This document shows positions 56,082-63,346 of a DNA stretch of 64,000 bases, one piece after another. Source of the stretch: Ruegeria atlantica (GTDB taxonomy: Bacteria > Pseudomonadota > Alphaproteobacteria > Rhodobacterales > Rhodobacteraceae); NCBI GenBank assembly GCA_013032095.1, contig WQBJ01000013.1:54040-118039 (forward strand). The letters are read 5' to 3'. The notes beneath the pieces are model-generated. The model was not told the DNA's origin. It saw nothing but the letters and a program-made list of their open reading frames with translations, and ran no database searches. Each line of letters opens with the position of its first letter. Positions within the stretch are counted from its first letter, which is position 1. The position numbers and the translations under genes were made by a program.

Positions 56082-56945
56082 TCAGAGTTTGTTCAGGGGA
56101 AGCTTCAGGAATACGTCACCTTTTTCATCAGCTGGCGGCATCTGACCCGCGCGCATATTGACTTGCAGGGACGGGAGGATCAGGCGCGGCATGGGCAAAG
56201 TGGCATCGCGGGCGTCGCGCATTTCAACGAACTCCTCGATCGAGCGGCCCTGGCCGATGTGAATGTTCAAGGCTTTTTGCTCGCCAACCGTTGTTTCCCA
56301 TGCATATTCGTCGCGCCCAGGCGCCTTGTAATCGTGCCCGACAAAGACGCGCGTCTCATCCGGCAGCGACAAGATCTTTTGGATCGAGTCATACAGCGTC
56401 TCGGACGACCCGCCGGGAAAGTCGCAGCGCGCCGTCCCGAAATCCGGCATGAACAGGGTATCGCCCACAAAGGCGGCATCGCCGATCACATAGGTCAGGC
56501 AGGCCGGCGTGTGTCCGGGCGTGTGCAGTACATCCCCGCGCATCTGTCCGACATGAAAGCTGTCTCCCTCGCGGAAAAGGGCATCAAACTGGCTACCGTC
56601 ACGCTGAAATTCGGTGCCTTCATTGAAGATTTTCCCGAAGGTCTCCTGAATGGTGACGATCTGGTCGCCGATCCCGATTTTTCCGCCCAGCTCCTGTTGC
56701 AGGTAGGGCGCTGCCGATAGGTGATCTGCGTGCACATGGCTTTCCAAAATCCATTCGACCCGCAGATTGTTCGCCCTTACGTACTCCACGATCTGATCCG
56801 CAGAGCGCGTGCTTGTGCGACCAGAAGCATGATCAAAATCCAGAACACTATCGATGATGGCGCAGGCAACGCCCTCTGGTTCCTGTGCCAGGTACGAAAC
56901 AGTAAAAGTCTCTGGATCGAAAAACGCTTTCACATTCGGTGTCAT
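56082..56945 (-). CDS. MBL-fold hydrolase, persulfide-dioxygenase-like
   Basis: 287 residues. Metallo-beta-lactamase fold with HVHADH (metal site), HTPGHTPACL, GDTLFMPDFGTARCD and FVGHDY. The sequence matches the ETHE1/Blh-type persulfide dioxygenases, which oxidise glutathione persulfide to sulfite. First gene of the sulfur operon with YeeE/YedE and TIGR01244. GGAGG six bases before the ATG. The TA-rich palindrome in front may be the repressor site. Confidence 0.87.
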   Translation of the reverse strand: MTPNVKAFFDPETFTVSYLAQEPEGVACAIIDSVLDFDHASGRTSTRSADQIVEYVRANNLRVEWILESHVHADHLSAAPYLQQELGGKIGIGDQIVTIQETFGKIFNEGTEFQRDGSQFDALFREGDSFHVGQMRGDVLHTPGHTPACLTYVIGDAAFVGDTLFMPDFGTARCDFPGGSSETLYDSIQKILSLPDETRVFVGHDYKAPGRDEYAWETTVGEQKALNIHIGQGRSIEEFVEMRDARDATLPMPRLILPSLQVNMRAGQMPPADEKGDVFLKLPLNKL

Positions 56946-56972
56946 GTAGCCCTCCGCCGGTACGCCCAACTC

Positions 56973-56994
56973 ATATATCAATTATGGAATATAT
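56973..56994. promoter_or_regulatory. AT-rich palindrome upstream of the sulfur operon
   Basis: ATATAT (56973-56978) and ATATAT (56989-56994) ten bases apart, within a stretch ATAT-N8-GAAT. Similar in look to the palindrome before the SqrR/BigR-like gene at 41466, but not identical. Candidate operator; the arms are self-palindromic, so this is weak evidence. Confidence 0.4.
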
Positions 56995-57188
56995 TGCAAT
57001 CGACACTGTGCAAATTGATGCGGGTCAAGGCAGGGTAGCCGCATTTCGAGTAAAATTTAAACAATCCGCATTTGGTTGCCAAAACGGCGCGACGGGCCGG
57101 CGGGAATCCGCGCGAAATTAGGCTAGCCTGTGAAGGTCTTAAAACGGTTACCTATATGCGGTTAAGGTTAGCCTATTGGGAGGAATAC

Positions 57189-57404
57189 ATGTCAGCAGTT
57201 CATTTATACTCAGAAGCCGAACAACTTGAGAAAAAGCTAAAAGGCGCGTGCTTGGACACCCGCCTTGCGCTGCAGCCGAGCGTCACCAAAGTGATTGACC
57301 GGATGCGCCAAGAAGGGGTGCACGTGCCGTCTCGTCTGCGTCAACTGGATGCGGCGCTGTGCGAAGATGCTATGGAAGCACGTTTCGACAACCTGCCGGT
57401 CTAA
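57189..57404 (+). CDS. small protein, 71 residues, unknown
   Basis: 71 residues, helical and mixed charge: MSAVHLYSEAEQLEKKLKG and ending SRLRQLDAALCEDAMEARFDNLPV. No family recognised. GGGAGG seven bases before the ATG. Divergent from the sulfur operon; the gap holds the candidate operator. Longer upstream frame has no support. Confidence 0.65.
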   Translation: MSAVHLYSEAEQLEKKLKGACLDTRLALQPSVTKVIDRMRQEGVHVPSRLRQLDAALCEDAMEARFDNLPV

Positions 57405-57413
57405 ACCCTTCAG

Positions 57414-57632
57414 TTAGCTGAAGGAAATTCCTACGATCACCACCATAAGACCGAGTACCGAAAGAAAGAGCGAGGCGAGGTTCCACGGCAATACGCCTTG
57501 CACCACGGCGCGCAGTTCGTCGTCCGAAAGACCGGACTTGCGCGCCTTCATCACACGCAAAATGCACCAGACCAGGCCCATGAGCCCGGCAAGCGACAGG
57601 GCGGCTCCGCCCCAAGTGATGAGTTCGAACAT
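57414..57632 (-). CDS. small two-helix membrane protein, 72 residues
   Basis: 72 residues: MFELITWGGAALSLAGLMGLV and a second helix LASLFLSVLGLMVVIVGISF, joined by a charged loop with KARKSGLSDDELRA. Function unknown; common in Rhodobacteraceae near gapR. Start at MFELITW has GGGGA upstream. Converges on the small gene at 57189 with nine bases between. Confidence 0.72.
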   Translation of the reverse strand: MFELITWGGAALSLAGLMGLVWCILRVMKARKSGLSDDELRAVVQGVLPWNLASLFLSVLGLMVVIVGISFS

Positions 57633-57793
57633 GGTTCCCCACATTTGCTTGTCACGTTCAACTGCGCTTAGCGGATCGTTTCGGGGCGCACAAGCCCGAT
57701 GGGATTGGGTGCTTGCGGCCTGAGCGGCGGCAATGTATCCGGCGTAGTGCCCGCTTTCACAGCATCAGAAAATCACCTCTGGGAGAGACGTAA

Positions 57794-58063
57794 ATGGATG
57801 ACATGACCGAAGATCAGGCCGCTGCCAACTACCGCGTTACTGCGGGCGAATTGCGCCAGTTCATTGAGCGCTTCGAACGCTTGGACGCTGAAAAGAAAGA
57901 TTTGGCGGAACAGCAGAAAGAGGTGATGGCTGAGGCCAAAGCCCGCGGCTACGATACCAAGGTCATGCGTAAGGTGATCGCACTGCGCAAGCGCGACAAG
58001 GACGACATCGCCGAGGAAGAAGCGGTTCTGGAGATGTACAAAGAAGCTCTGGGCATGAGCTAA
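57794..58063 (+). CDS. gapR: GapR-type nucleoid-associated protein (DUF2312)
   Basis: 89 residues. DUF2312 signature: LRQFIERFERLDAEKKDLAEQQKEVMAEAKARGYDTKVMRKVIALRKRDKDD, a coiled-coil that forms a ring on overtwisted DNA. In Caulobacter GapR helps topoisomerases clear positive supercoils and is essential. Good ribosome site gggagagacg. Full length. Confidence 0.95.
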   Translation: MDDMTEDQAAANYRVTAGELRQFIERFERLDAEKKDLAEQQKEVMAEAKARGYDTKVMRKVIALRKRDKDDIAEEEAVLEMYKEALGMS

Positions 58064-58191
58064 TCTGGGTTTCAGCCCGTCTGACAAGTGCTTTCAAGCG
58101 GGCGAAACAATTTTTCCGCCAAGGTCGATTGGAAAGCTGCATCCGTTGAGTGTACAGCGCGGCGCCATGGGACTGAGTTTCAGTCGCGCTA

Positions 58192-59067
58192 TCAGGGTTT
58201 GAGAACCCGAACCCCGGGTATTTCGCAAAGCCGGTCTAGATCCTGTTCGTACAATTCAGAGAACGCGTCTACGATTTCATCGTTCCATCCGGGCAGATGC
58301 AGTTCTTCCTCAACTTTTTCCGCCTGAACGTGGTCTTCGAAGATGTTGGCCAAGTGATCCTTCAGGCTGATCCTGTCCGGCGGAGACTCTTGTACTGTCA
58401 GTTCCAACACCTTGTTTTGGCCTGCTTCGTCCAACAAAGACAGCAATAAATCGTACTCGTCCGCAAGGGCCGTATTTTCGTCCAAACCGGCCAAGGCGCG
58501 AATGACATCGCCCCAGATAAACGGAGTGTCTTCGTTGCACCACAATGTGATCTGAATGCTAGGTGCAAGATCACGGATGTCCTCAATCATTCCTATCCAG
58601 CTCAAGCAGCTGAGATCCGTGTTTCGAATGATTTCAACGCGAGATTGCTCCGATAATGTCATCAGGAGCTTGGGAATAAAGCTGCCTGGGTTGCGCAGCC
58701 CCATAAATAACTCGATTTCATGGTCGTGGTAGACTTGTTCCAACAGCGCCATGCGACGACCCGCAAGCGGGTATAGCTGACCATCCTGCAGAGCGAGAGG
58801 TGGATCCGATGCAAAGCCTTGGCTGGAAAAAATTGTGCGTTGCGCGTTGGGCTCGCTCGGCAGAAGGGTCTTGAGATTTTGTCGCGAGGCTAAATCGGCA
58901 ACCTGTGTGTCCAAATTATTTAGAACAGGTCTGAATACAGTTTTGTATCTCCGTGGACCAAAAAATTTGACCCCTTTCGCCGCAAGAGTTTCAGAGTTTT
59001 TCTTCAAAGAGTTCAGCACCCGGCCTTCGTCGGTAAAAGCTACACCTGCGTGGATAGCAACCTGCAT
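58192..59067 (-). CDS. sulfotransferase-like protein lacking the P-loop, unknown
   Basis: 291 residues. N-terminal MQVAIHAGVAFTDEGRVLNSLKKN resembles, by position, the PAPS loop of sulfotransferase-fold proteins (HIGLHKTGTT) but lacks GTT and the Lys, so it is not a normal sulfotransferase. The rest has EVELFMGLRNPGSFIPKL, similar to the usual LRNP element. Family members are common in roseobacters and unknown in function. Monocistronic, converging with the gapR side. Confidence 0.6.
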   Translation of the reverse strand: MQVAIHAGVAFTDEGRVLNSLKKNSETLAAKGVKFFGPRRYKTVFRPVLNNLDTQVADLASRQNLKTLLPSEPNAQRTIFSSQGFASDPPLALQDGQLYPLAGRRMALLEQVYHDHEIELFMGLRNPGSFIPKLLMTLSEQSRVEIIRNTDLSCLSWIGMIEDIRDLAPSIQITLWCNEDTPFIWGDVIRALAGLDENTALADEYDLLLSLLDEAGQNKVLELTVQESPPDRISLKDHLANIFEDHVQAEKVEEELHLPGWNDEIVDAFSELYEQDLDRLCEIPGVRVLKP

Positions 59068-59249
59068 CTTCGGTTCTTGCCCTTGCTTTGTACCTCGCGT
59101 GTCGGGTTACAGCCTGGGGCTTGAACAGTCAAATCCCGGGTACTTGTAAGGAGTGGAGCATTGCACAGCTGTGAAAAATGAAAAACCCTAAGTTCAGATG
59201 AAAATATAGGCTTGCAGTCCTCAGCGAGAGAAAGTAATCGACGTCAGGC

Positions 59250-59325
59250 GCCCCTATAGCTCAGCTGGTAGAGCAACTGATTTGTAATCAGTAGGTCCGC
59301 GGTTCGAGTCCGTGTGGGGGCACCA
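59250..59325 (+). tRNA. tRNA-Thr (UGU)
   Basis: Full cloverleaf: acceptor stem GCCCCTA with TGGGGGC (one G-U), D-arm TAGCTCAGCTGGTAGAGCA, anticodon stem ACTGA/TCAGT with loop TTTGTAA (anticodon TGT), TPsiC arm with GGTTCGAGTCC, and an encoded CCA at 59323-59325. A common integration site in bacteria, and DNA to its right is less GC-rich. Confidence 0.97.
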
Positions 59326-59732
59326 CTAAATCATGATAAGTATCTAAAAATCATAGATTTAGTTATTCCTATCGGAAATCTATCCACCCATCTGTCCACC
59401 TATGATGTTTTGCACTTCGCCTGCCGGAGCCAGCGTTCGGTCTAATCAATTTGTTTTGGCGCGAGTCGGTCGCCAAAGCGGACGTTCGAACGAATGGGCA
59501 CCAACGACGGGTGTGCGGACAATACTTCCATCGGATGCAGAACAATCGATGACCGCTCTCAGCCCAAAGCGGAAGTGTCGTTCCAAAAGGAGATATTGGC
59601 TGCTGGCGCGCAATGAATATGTGGCAATGTACGATCAACCAAGTTGACGACGGGTCCGTTCGGGCCACCAAATCCTTTCTTGATAAAAGCCTCGACAAAA
59701 AAGTACGCGAAGGGGTCGGTCAATCCAGCCCG
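59326..59732. other. gene-free stretch right of tRNA-Thr
   Basis: About 400 bases with no supported gene. AT-rich just after the CCA end. No integrase or repeated tRNA 3' end was found within the window, so an island here is suggested only by composition. Confidence 0.3.
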
Positions 59733-60209
59733 TTATTCCGTCTTGTTCAAATCACCGGTTGTCAGGATCGCGCCGGCCTGAAGGTCTTCGGCGTCTAGCA
59801 TCGTTGCAACCCTTTCGAGCGCAGCAACAAGCATCGCCTGCTCCCAGTCCTCCATTTGCTTGAACCGCTGCACATAGAGCTGTTGCAGCGGATCAGGGGC
59901 GTCCTCAAGGGTTTGCCGTCCGCGATCCGTGATCAGGATATTGGTCTGCCGTCGGTCGGTCATGGATTTCTCGCGCACGACCATGCCGCCCGAAACCAGC
60001 TTGTCCACCAGCGCTGTGACAGTGGCCTGGCTGACATGCATGCGCATTGAAATCGCTTTGGCCGTGGTTTGCCCGGTCTCGCCAATCACTTGCAGTACAC
60101 GAAGTTGGACCGCGGTCAGCCCGGCGGATTGCGCCAGTTCACGGCCGGACATCTCGGTGGCGCGCAGGATTCGGCGCAGGGCGACAAGGCTGCTGTCGAT
60201 ACGATCCAT
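59733..60209 (-). CDS. MarR-family repressor
   Basis: 158 residues, winged helix: TAVQLRVLQVIGETGQTTAKAISMRMHVSQATVTALVDKLVSGGMVVREKSMTDRRQTNILITD is the classical MarR core. Divergent from the EctA-like gene; the perfect palindrome at 60285-60303 between them is its probable operator. Resembles EctR-type regulators by position next to an EctA-like gene, but effector is unknown. Confidence 0.92.
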   Translation of the reverse strand: MDRIDSSLVALRRILRATEMSGRELAQSAGLTAVQLRVLQVIGETGQTTAKAISMRMHVSQATVTALVDKLVSGGMVVREKSMTDRRQTNILITDRGRQTLEDAPDPLQQLYVQRFKQMEDWEQAMLVAALERVATMLDAEDLQAGAILTTGDLNKTE

Positions 60210-60284
60210 GTATCTACTCCGCGTTCGATTGGAGTGAGATTGTCAAAATTGCATTGATTGCTCAAGCGTTAACGGAAAGTGAAA

Positions 60285-60303
60285 TAATTAGTCCTGCTAA
60301 TTA
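60285..60303. promoter_or_regulatory. perfect MarR-type operator palindrome
   Basis: TAATTAG-TCCTG-CTAATTA: seven-bp arms (60285-60291, 60297-60303) about the centre, between MarR and the EctA-like gene. Fits the size and AT content of MarR operators. Confidence 0.75.
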
Positions 60304-60418
60304 AAATATTACTAATAGAGGTCGATTTATGATGTTTCGGCAAAATTTAGCTTCGCCTTTTGAAGTTTTGACTTTCCTGTGGTACTTAGCTAATCAAAGT
60401 TTATTGACGGAGCGGTAC

Positions 60419-60949
60419 ATGCAGCATTCTTTGGAGTTGTTCGAACAACCTATTCCGGTTTTGCGTTCTCCTTTGCCGGAAGACGGCGCTGCGGTGTCTT
60501 CGCTGGCCAGAACCGCGAATCAGGAAGCTATTGGTGACTTGCTTGGCGAACTGGCGGCGTTTGATGACTATAAAGAATTCTCGATCATTGCGGAACTGGA
60601 TGGAGACCTGGTCGGTGCGATGCTGGCTTATGTTCTGCCATATGACCCGGAAACCCTGTTTATCTGGCAGGTCGGCGTTTCAGAGGGTGAGGCGGACAAG
60701 GGTCTTGCGTCGCTGATGCTGGGTCAGGTGATGCGTCGGGACGTCTGCGCCGATATCACCCGTGTTCAGACTGTGATTGTGTCCAACGACGAGCGAACCT
60801 GGGCTTTGTTCCGCCGGTTTGCGCGGTGGCAGCGGTCCCGGATGGATATCCAACCCTTCATCACGCAGGCGCTGACCCCATATCACCGTCATGAAAGCAG
60901 CAATCTTGTGACGATCCGTCTTACGGATCGTAGCGAACTCGCGGCCTGA
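60419..60949 (+). CDS. EctA-like GNAT acetyltransferase (orphan)
   Basis: 176 residues with the order of elements of diaminobutyrate acetyltransferase EctA (VLRSPLPEDGAAVSSLA, IIAELDGDLVGAMLAYVLP, FIWQVGVSEGEADKGLASLML). Unlike EctA, the acetyl-CoA pyrophosphate loop (normally R-G-x-G-L-A) reads A-D-K-G-L-A and the HE-type C-terminal is HESSN, so activity on diaminobutyrate is doubtful. No ectB or ectC follows. Start MQHSL has GGAG six bases upstream; an ATG at 60329 with GAGG also exists and would add 30 residues. Confidence 0.62.
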   Translation: MQHSLELFEQPIPVLRSPLPEDGAAVSSLARTANQEAIGDLLGELAAFDDYKEFSIIAELDGDLVGAMLAYVLPYDPETLFIWQVGVSEGEADKGLASLMLGQVMRRDVCADITRVQTVIVSNDERTWALFRRFARWQRSRMDIQPFITQALTPYHRHESSNLVTIRLTDRSELAA

Positions 60950-60987
60950 CCGCGCCACGACATTTTCAACCAAAGTGAGAGAGCAGA

Positions 60988-61386
60988 ATGAACGTAGCCA
61001 CGACTATATCAAACGACACCTCATACTACGGTGATGAAACAGCAACTCTGGGCGACCGGATCGTCGCCGCCCGCGAAGCTGTGGGGTATTCACAGAAAAA
61101 ACTGGCCTCCCGCCTGGGCGTCAAACTGAAGACCGTGCAGGGATGGGAAGAAGACCGCACCGAGCCACGTGCAAACAAGGCGCAGATGATGTCCGGCATT
61201 CTTGGGGTCTCTCTGGTTTGGCTTCTGAGTGGTGAAGGAGAAGGTGTGCTTGAACCAACCGATACTACTTCCGGATCGGAGGATATTCAGGGCATCCTTG
61301 ATGAAATCCGGAGCCTCCGGACGGATATGACTCAGACCACCCGAAAGCTGAGTACTGTTGAAAAACGTCTGCGCGCCAGACTTTGA
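60988..61386 (+). CDS. XRE-family regulator with C-terminal helix
   Basis: 132 residues: HTH (LGDRIVAAREAVGYSQKKLASRLGVKLKTVQGWEEDRTEPR) then a coiled-coil-like tail (ILDEIRSLRTDMTQTTRKLSTVEKRL). DNA-binding regulator following the EctA-like gene by 38 bases in the same direction; likely an operon. A 10-bp inverted repeat lies 19 bases beyond its stop. Confidence 0.82.
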   Translation: MNVATTISNDTSYYGDETATLGDRIVAAREAVGYSQKKLASRLGVKLKTVQGWEEDRTEPRANKAQMMSGILGVSLVWLLSGEGEGVLEPTDTTSGSEDIQGILDEIRSLRTDMTQTTRKLSTVEKRLRARL

Positions 61387-61405
61387 CATCGGCGCAATCG
61401 CGAAC

Positions 61406-61434
61406 TTCAGGCATGACCTATGGCCATGCCTGAA
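61406..61434. repeat. inverted repeat between XRE and HTH genes
   Basis: TTCAGGCATG (61406-61415) and CATGCCTGAA (61425-61434), perfect 10-bp arms and nine-base loop. No T-run follows, so it is more likely a regulatory site or hairpin than a terminator. Confidence 0.5.
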
Positions 61435-61454
61435 ACGACAACAATAGGGAGCAG

Positions 61455-61730
61455 ATGATGACAGGACCGGATCCCAGCCTTGTGTCCGTTGATCCGGCGC
61501 AAGGCGCCCGTTCGGACACCAATTCCGAGCCCGTGGGTTCACCGCTTGAGGTCCGCGAAAAGGCCGGTTTGACCGTGGCGGAAATGGCCGAACTTATCGG
61601 CATGAGCGAATTTGGTTACAAACTGTGGGAGAGCGGCGCCCGCCGCCCCGGAGGGCCTGCGTTCAAGCTCCTCGCGCTGCTGGAAGCTCATCCAAAAGAA
61701 ACAGTTACTCGTCTTCGGGAACAGACTTGA
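61455..61730 (+). CDS. small HTH (XRE-like) protein
   Basis: 91 residues. Residues 35-75 (EVREKAGLTVAEMAELIGMSEFGYKLWESGARRPGG) are a helix-turn-helix like that of antitoxin or YiaG-type proteins. GGGAG six bases before tandem ATGs. Third gene in the row with EctA-like and XRE; may be a regulator or antitoxin; no toxin is visible. Confidence 0.7.
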   Translation: MMTGPDPSLVSVDPAQGARSDTNSEPVGSPLEVREKAGLTVAEMAELIGMSEFGYKLWESGARRPGGPAFKLLALLEAHPKETVTRLREQT

Positions 61731-62427
61731 ACGATACCCGTGCAGATTGCTTCGTTTTGCTTGCCAGCCGTGGACGCGATTGGTCTCGTTGTCAGGTCAG
61801 GAACAGAACTCAAATTTACTTTGGCAATGGGTCGATCACACTGCGGTTTCAATGTGCCCAGAATTCCTGTCTCACCATTGTGCCTTAGTACCCGAAACTG
61901 GCCCTTGAAGCAGACTTTAAACGCAATGCGTTTGTGCAGCTGTACTGCGCATCACAGAAATCGTTTTCTGCCAGTTTGCCAATAGCTCCGTTTCAAAGGT
62001 GGTATCCCGCTGAATTTTGCCTCTCAGATATTCTCTAAGCCACCTAATCACTCACCGGTCTCAAAAATTAACCATCTCCGTAGCACACGCTTTGTGACGA
62101 GGGTGCGTCCTTGACTCTTCACAGGCTAGGAACCACAAGAGTGTATTGGTGAAAATTACTCGTAGCCGCGATGCTGCCGGCTTCGATAATCCAATGGCCT
62201 TCAGACTAACTGTAGCATGTGCCCCAGCATAGGAACGGGTTTGGCTGGGGTTTTCGCTATGAGCTCGTTCCTCGCAAGCATTCGCAACCGTCACCTGACA
62301 TGCCCCAGTCATCGCGTGACCCATGAAAGAAGGCGCCGTATGAACAGCACATGGCTCATAAATTGCGTGCTTGATGCCCGATAGATCAGGTCTCAGGCTC
62401 CGTTTCAATCAATCACTCATCGTGTTT
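61731..62427. other. gene-free stretch with a possible terminator
   Basis: Nearly 700 bases with no supported gene. A hairpin CCCCAGC (62222-62228) with GCTGGGG (62244-62250) and TTTT (62251-62254) resembles a terminator on the plus strand, but lies 490 bases from the nearest stop. Confidence 0.3.
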
Positions 62428-63162
62428 ATGCGCTGCATTCTTTGTTTGATCCCGACACTCTTGGTGTTGCTCTCAGGAACGCAGATTCCTGCCCAAGTTG
62501 CAGGCAATGCCGAAGGATCGGTTTGTGACGAAGGCTTCGAAAACAAGAACGGATCCTGCCGAAGAACAGACTTACCAGAAAACGCATATTTGACGGGTAG
62601 CTCCTACGGCAGCGGCTGGGAATGCAATCACGGTTTTCAGAATGTCGGGGAACTCTGTGAGGAGATAAGAGTTCCCGAAAATGCCTATCTTGCATCAACC
62701 GGAGATCAGTGGGAGTGTAATCGGCTGTTCCAGCGTGTCGGAGCAGAATGTGAAGAAGTGATTGCACCCCAAAATGGATACGTCGAAACCCGGTTTGGCG
62801 CGCAGGAAATACACTGTAACTGGGGATTTCGTAAGGAGGGCCAGGATTGTGTTTCGATTAATGTCCCGAGCAACGGCCGCCTGACTGACAAAAACAGCGC
62901 GGATGGTTGGGTGTGCCTCAGAGGTTACAGAGCAACGGAGAGCGGCTGCGAGCCGGTGGCGATTCCACAGCATGCATACCTGGCACCTGAAACTTATTCC
63001 GGATGGAAATGCGAACGTGGTTTTCGCGCAAACCGGGACAGGTGCGTTGCGATCCTTGTCCCTGCAAATGCTCACTTGAATCGAAGAGGTGACGGTTGGG
63101 AATGCAATCGGCCGTTCACACGACAGAACGATAAGTGCACCGAAAATGTGCCGCGACAATAG
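62428..63162 (+). CDS. secreted cysteine-rich repeat protein
   Basis: 244 residues with signal peptide (MRCILCLIPTLLVLLSG). Seven tandem repeats of about 32 residues, each with C-x9-10-C, GF or GY, then a (V/I)P-x-NAYL-like turn and a Trp before the next Cys (units beginning CDEGF, CNHGF, CNRLF, CNWGF, CLRGY, CERGF, CNRPF). This gives fourteen regularly spaced Cys, hence likely seven disulfides. I recognise no named domain with certainty. No clear ribosome site; the frame extends 19 codons upstream. Confidence 0.68.
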   Translation: MRCILCLIPTLLVLLSGTQIPAQVAGNAEGSVCDEGFENKNGSCRRTDLPENAYLTGSSYGSGWECNHGFQNVGELCEEIRVPENAYLASTGDQWECNRLFQRVGAECEEVIAPQNGYVETRFGAQEIHCNWGFRKEGQDCVSINVPSNGRLTDKNSADGWVCLRGYRATESGCEPVAIPQHAYLAPETYSGWKCERGFRANRDRCVAILVPANAHLNRRGDGWECNRPFTRQNDKCTENVPRQ

Positions 63163-63208
63163 GTTGATGGAAACCAATACCACCTGACAATTCCGGAAGG
63201 ACCAAGCC

Positions 63209-63346
63209 GTGAACCATAACTCGATTGACGAAAACCTGGGCAAAAGGCTCAAAGCCGAAAGGGCTCACCGCTGGTCCTACAATATAAAGATGTTGATCGC
63301 GATAGTGGTGTTTGTTGCGGCGATAATTGTAGTGGTGTTTCTCTGA
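63209..63346 (+). CDS. 45-residue single-helix membrane protein
   Basis: GTG start with AAGGA eight bases upstream. Sequence: charged N terminus (DENLGKRLKAERAHRW) then one helix KMLIAIVVFVAAIIVVVFL. Stop TGA overlaps the next ATG (TGATG), implying coupling. Too short to identify. Confidence 0.6.
   Translation: MNHNSIDENLGKRLKAERAHRWSYNIKMLIAIVVFVAAIIVVVFL

Noticed and set aside
59326..59732. Integrase remnant beside tRNA-Thr
   Set aside because: No tyrosine-recombinase motif could be read in either strand and no repeat of the tRNA 3' end was found in the window.
60419..60949. Ectoine biosynthesis operon
   Set aside because: Only an EctA-like gene is present; ectB, ectC and ectD do not follow, and the substrate region differs.
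62061..62408. Minus-strand frame of 115 codons opposite the repeat-protein start
   Set aside because: No ribosome site and no family; it overlaps the start of the cysteine-rich repeat gene.
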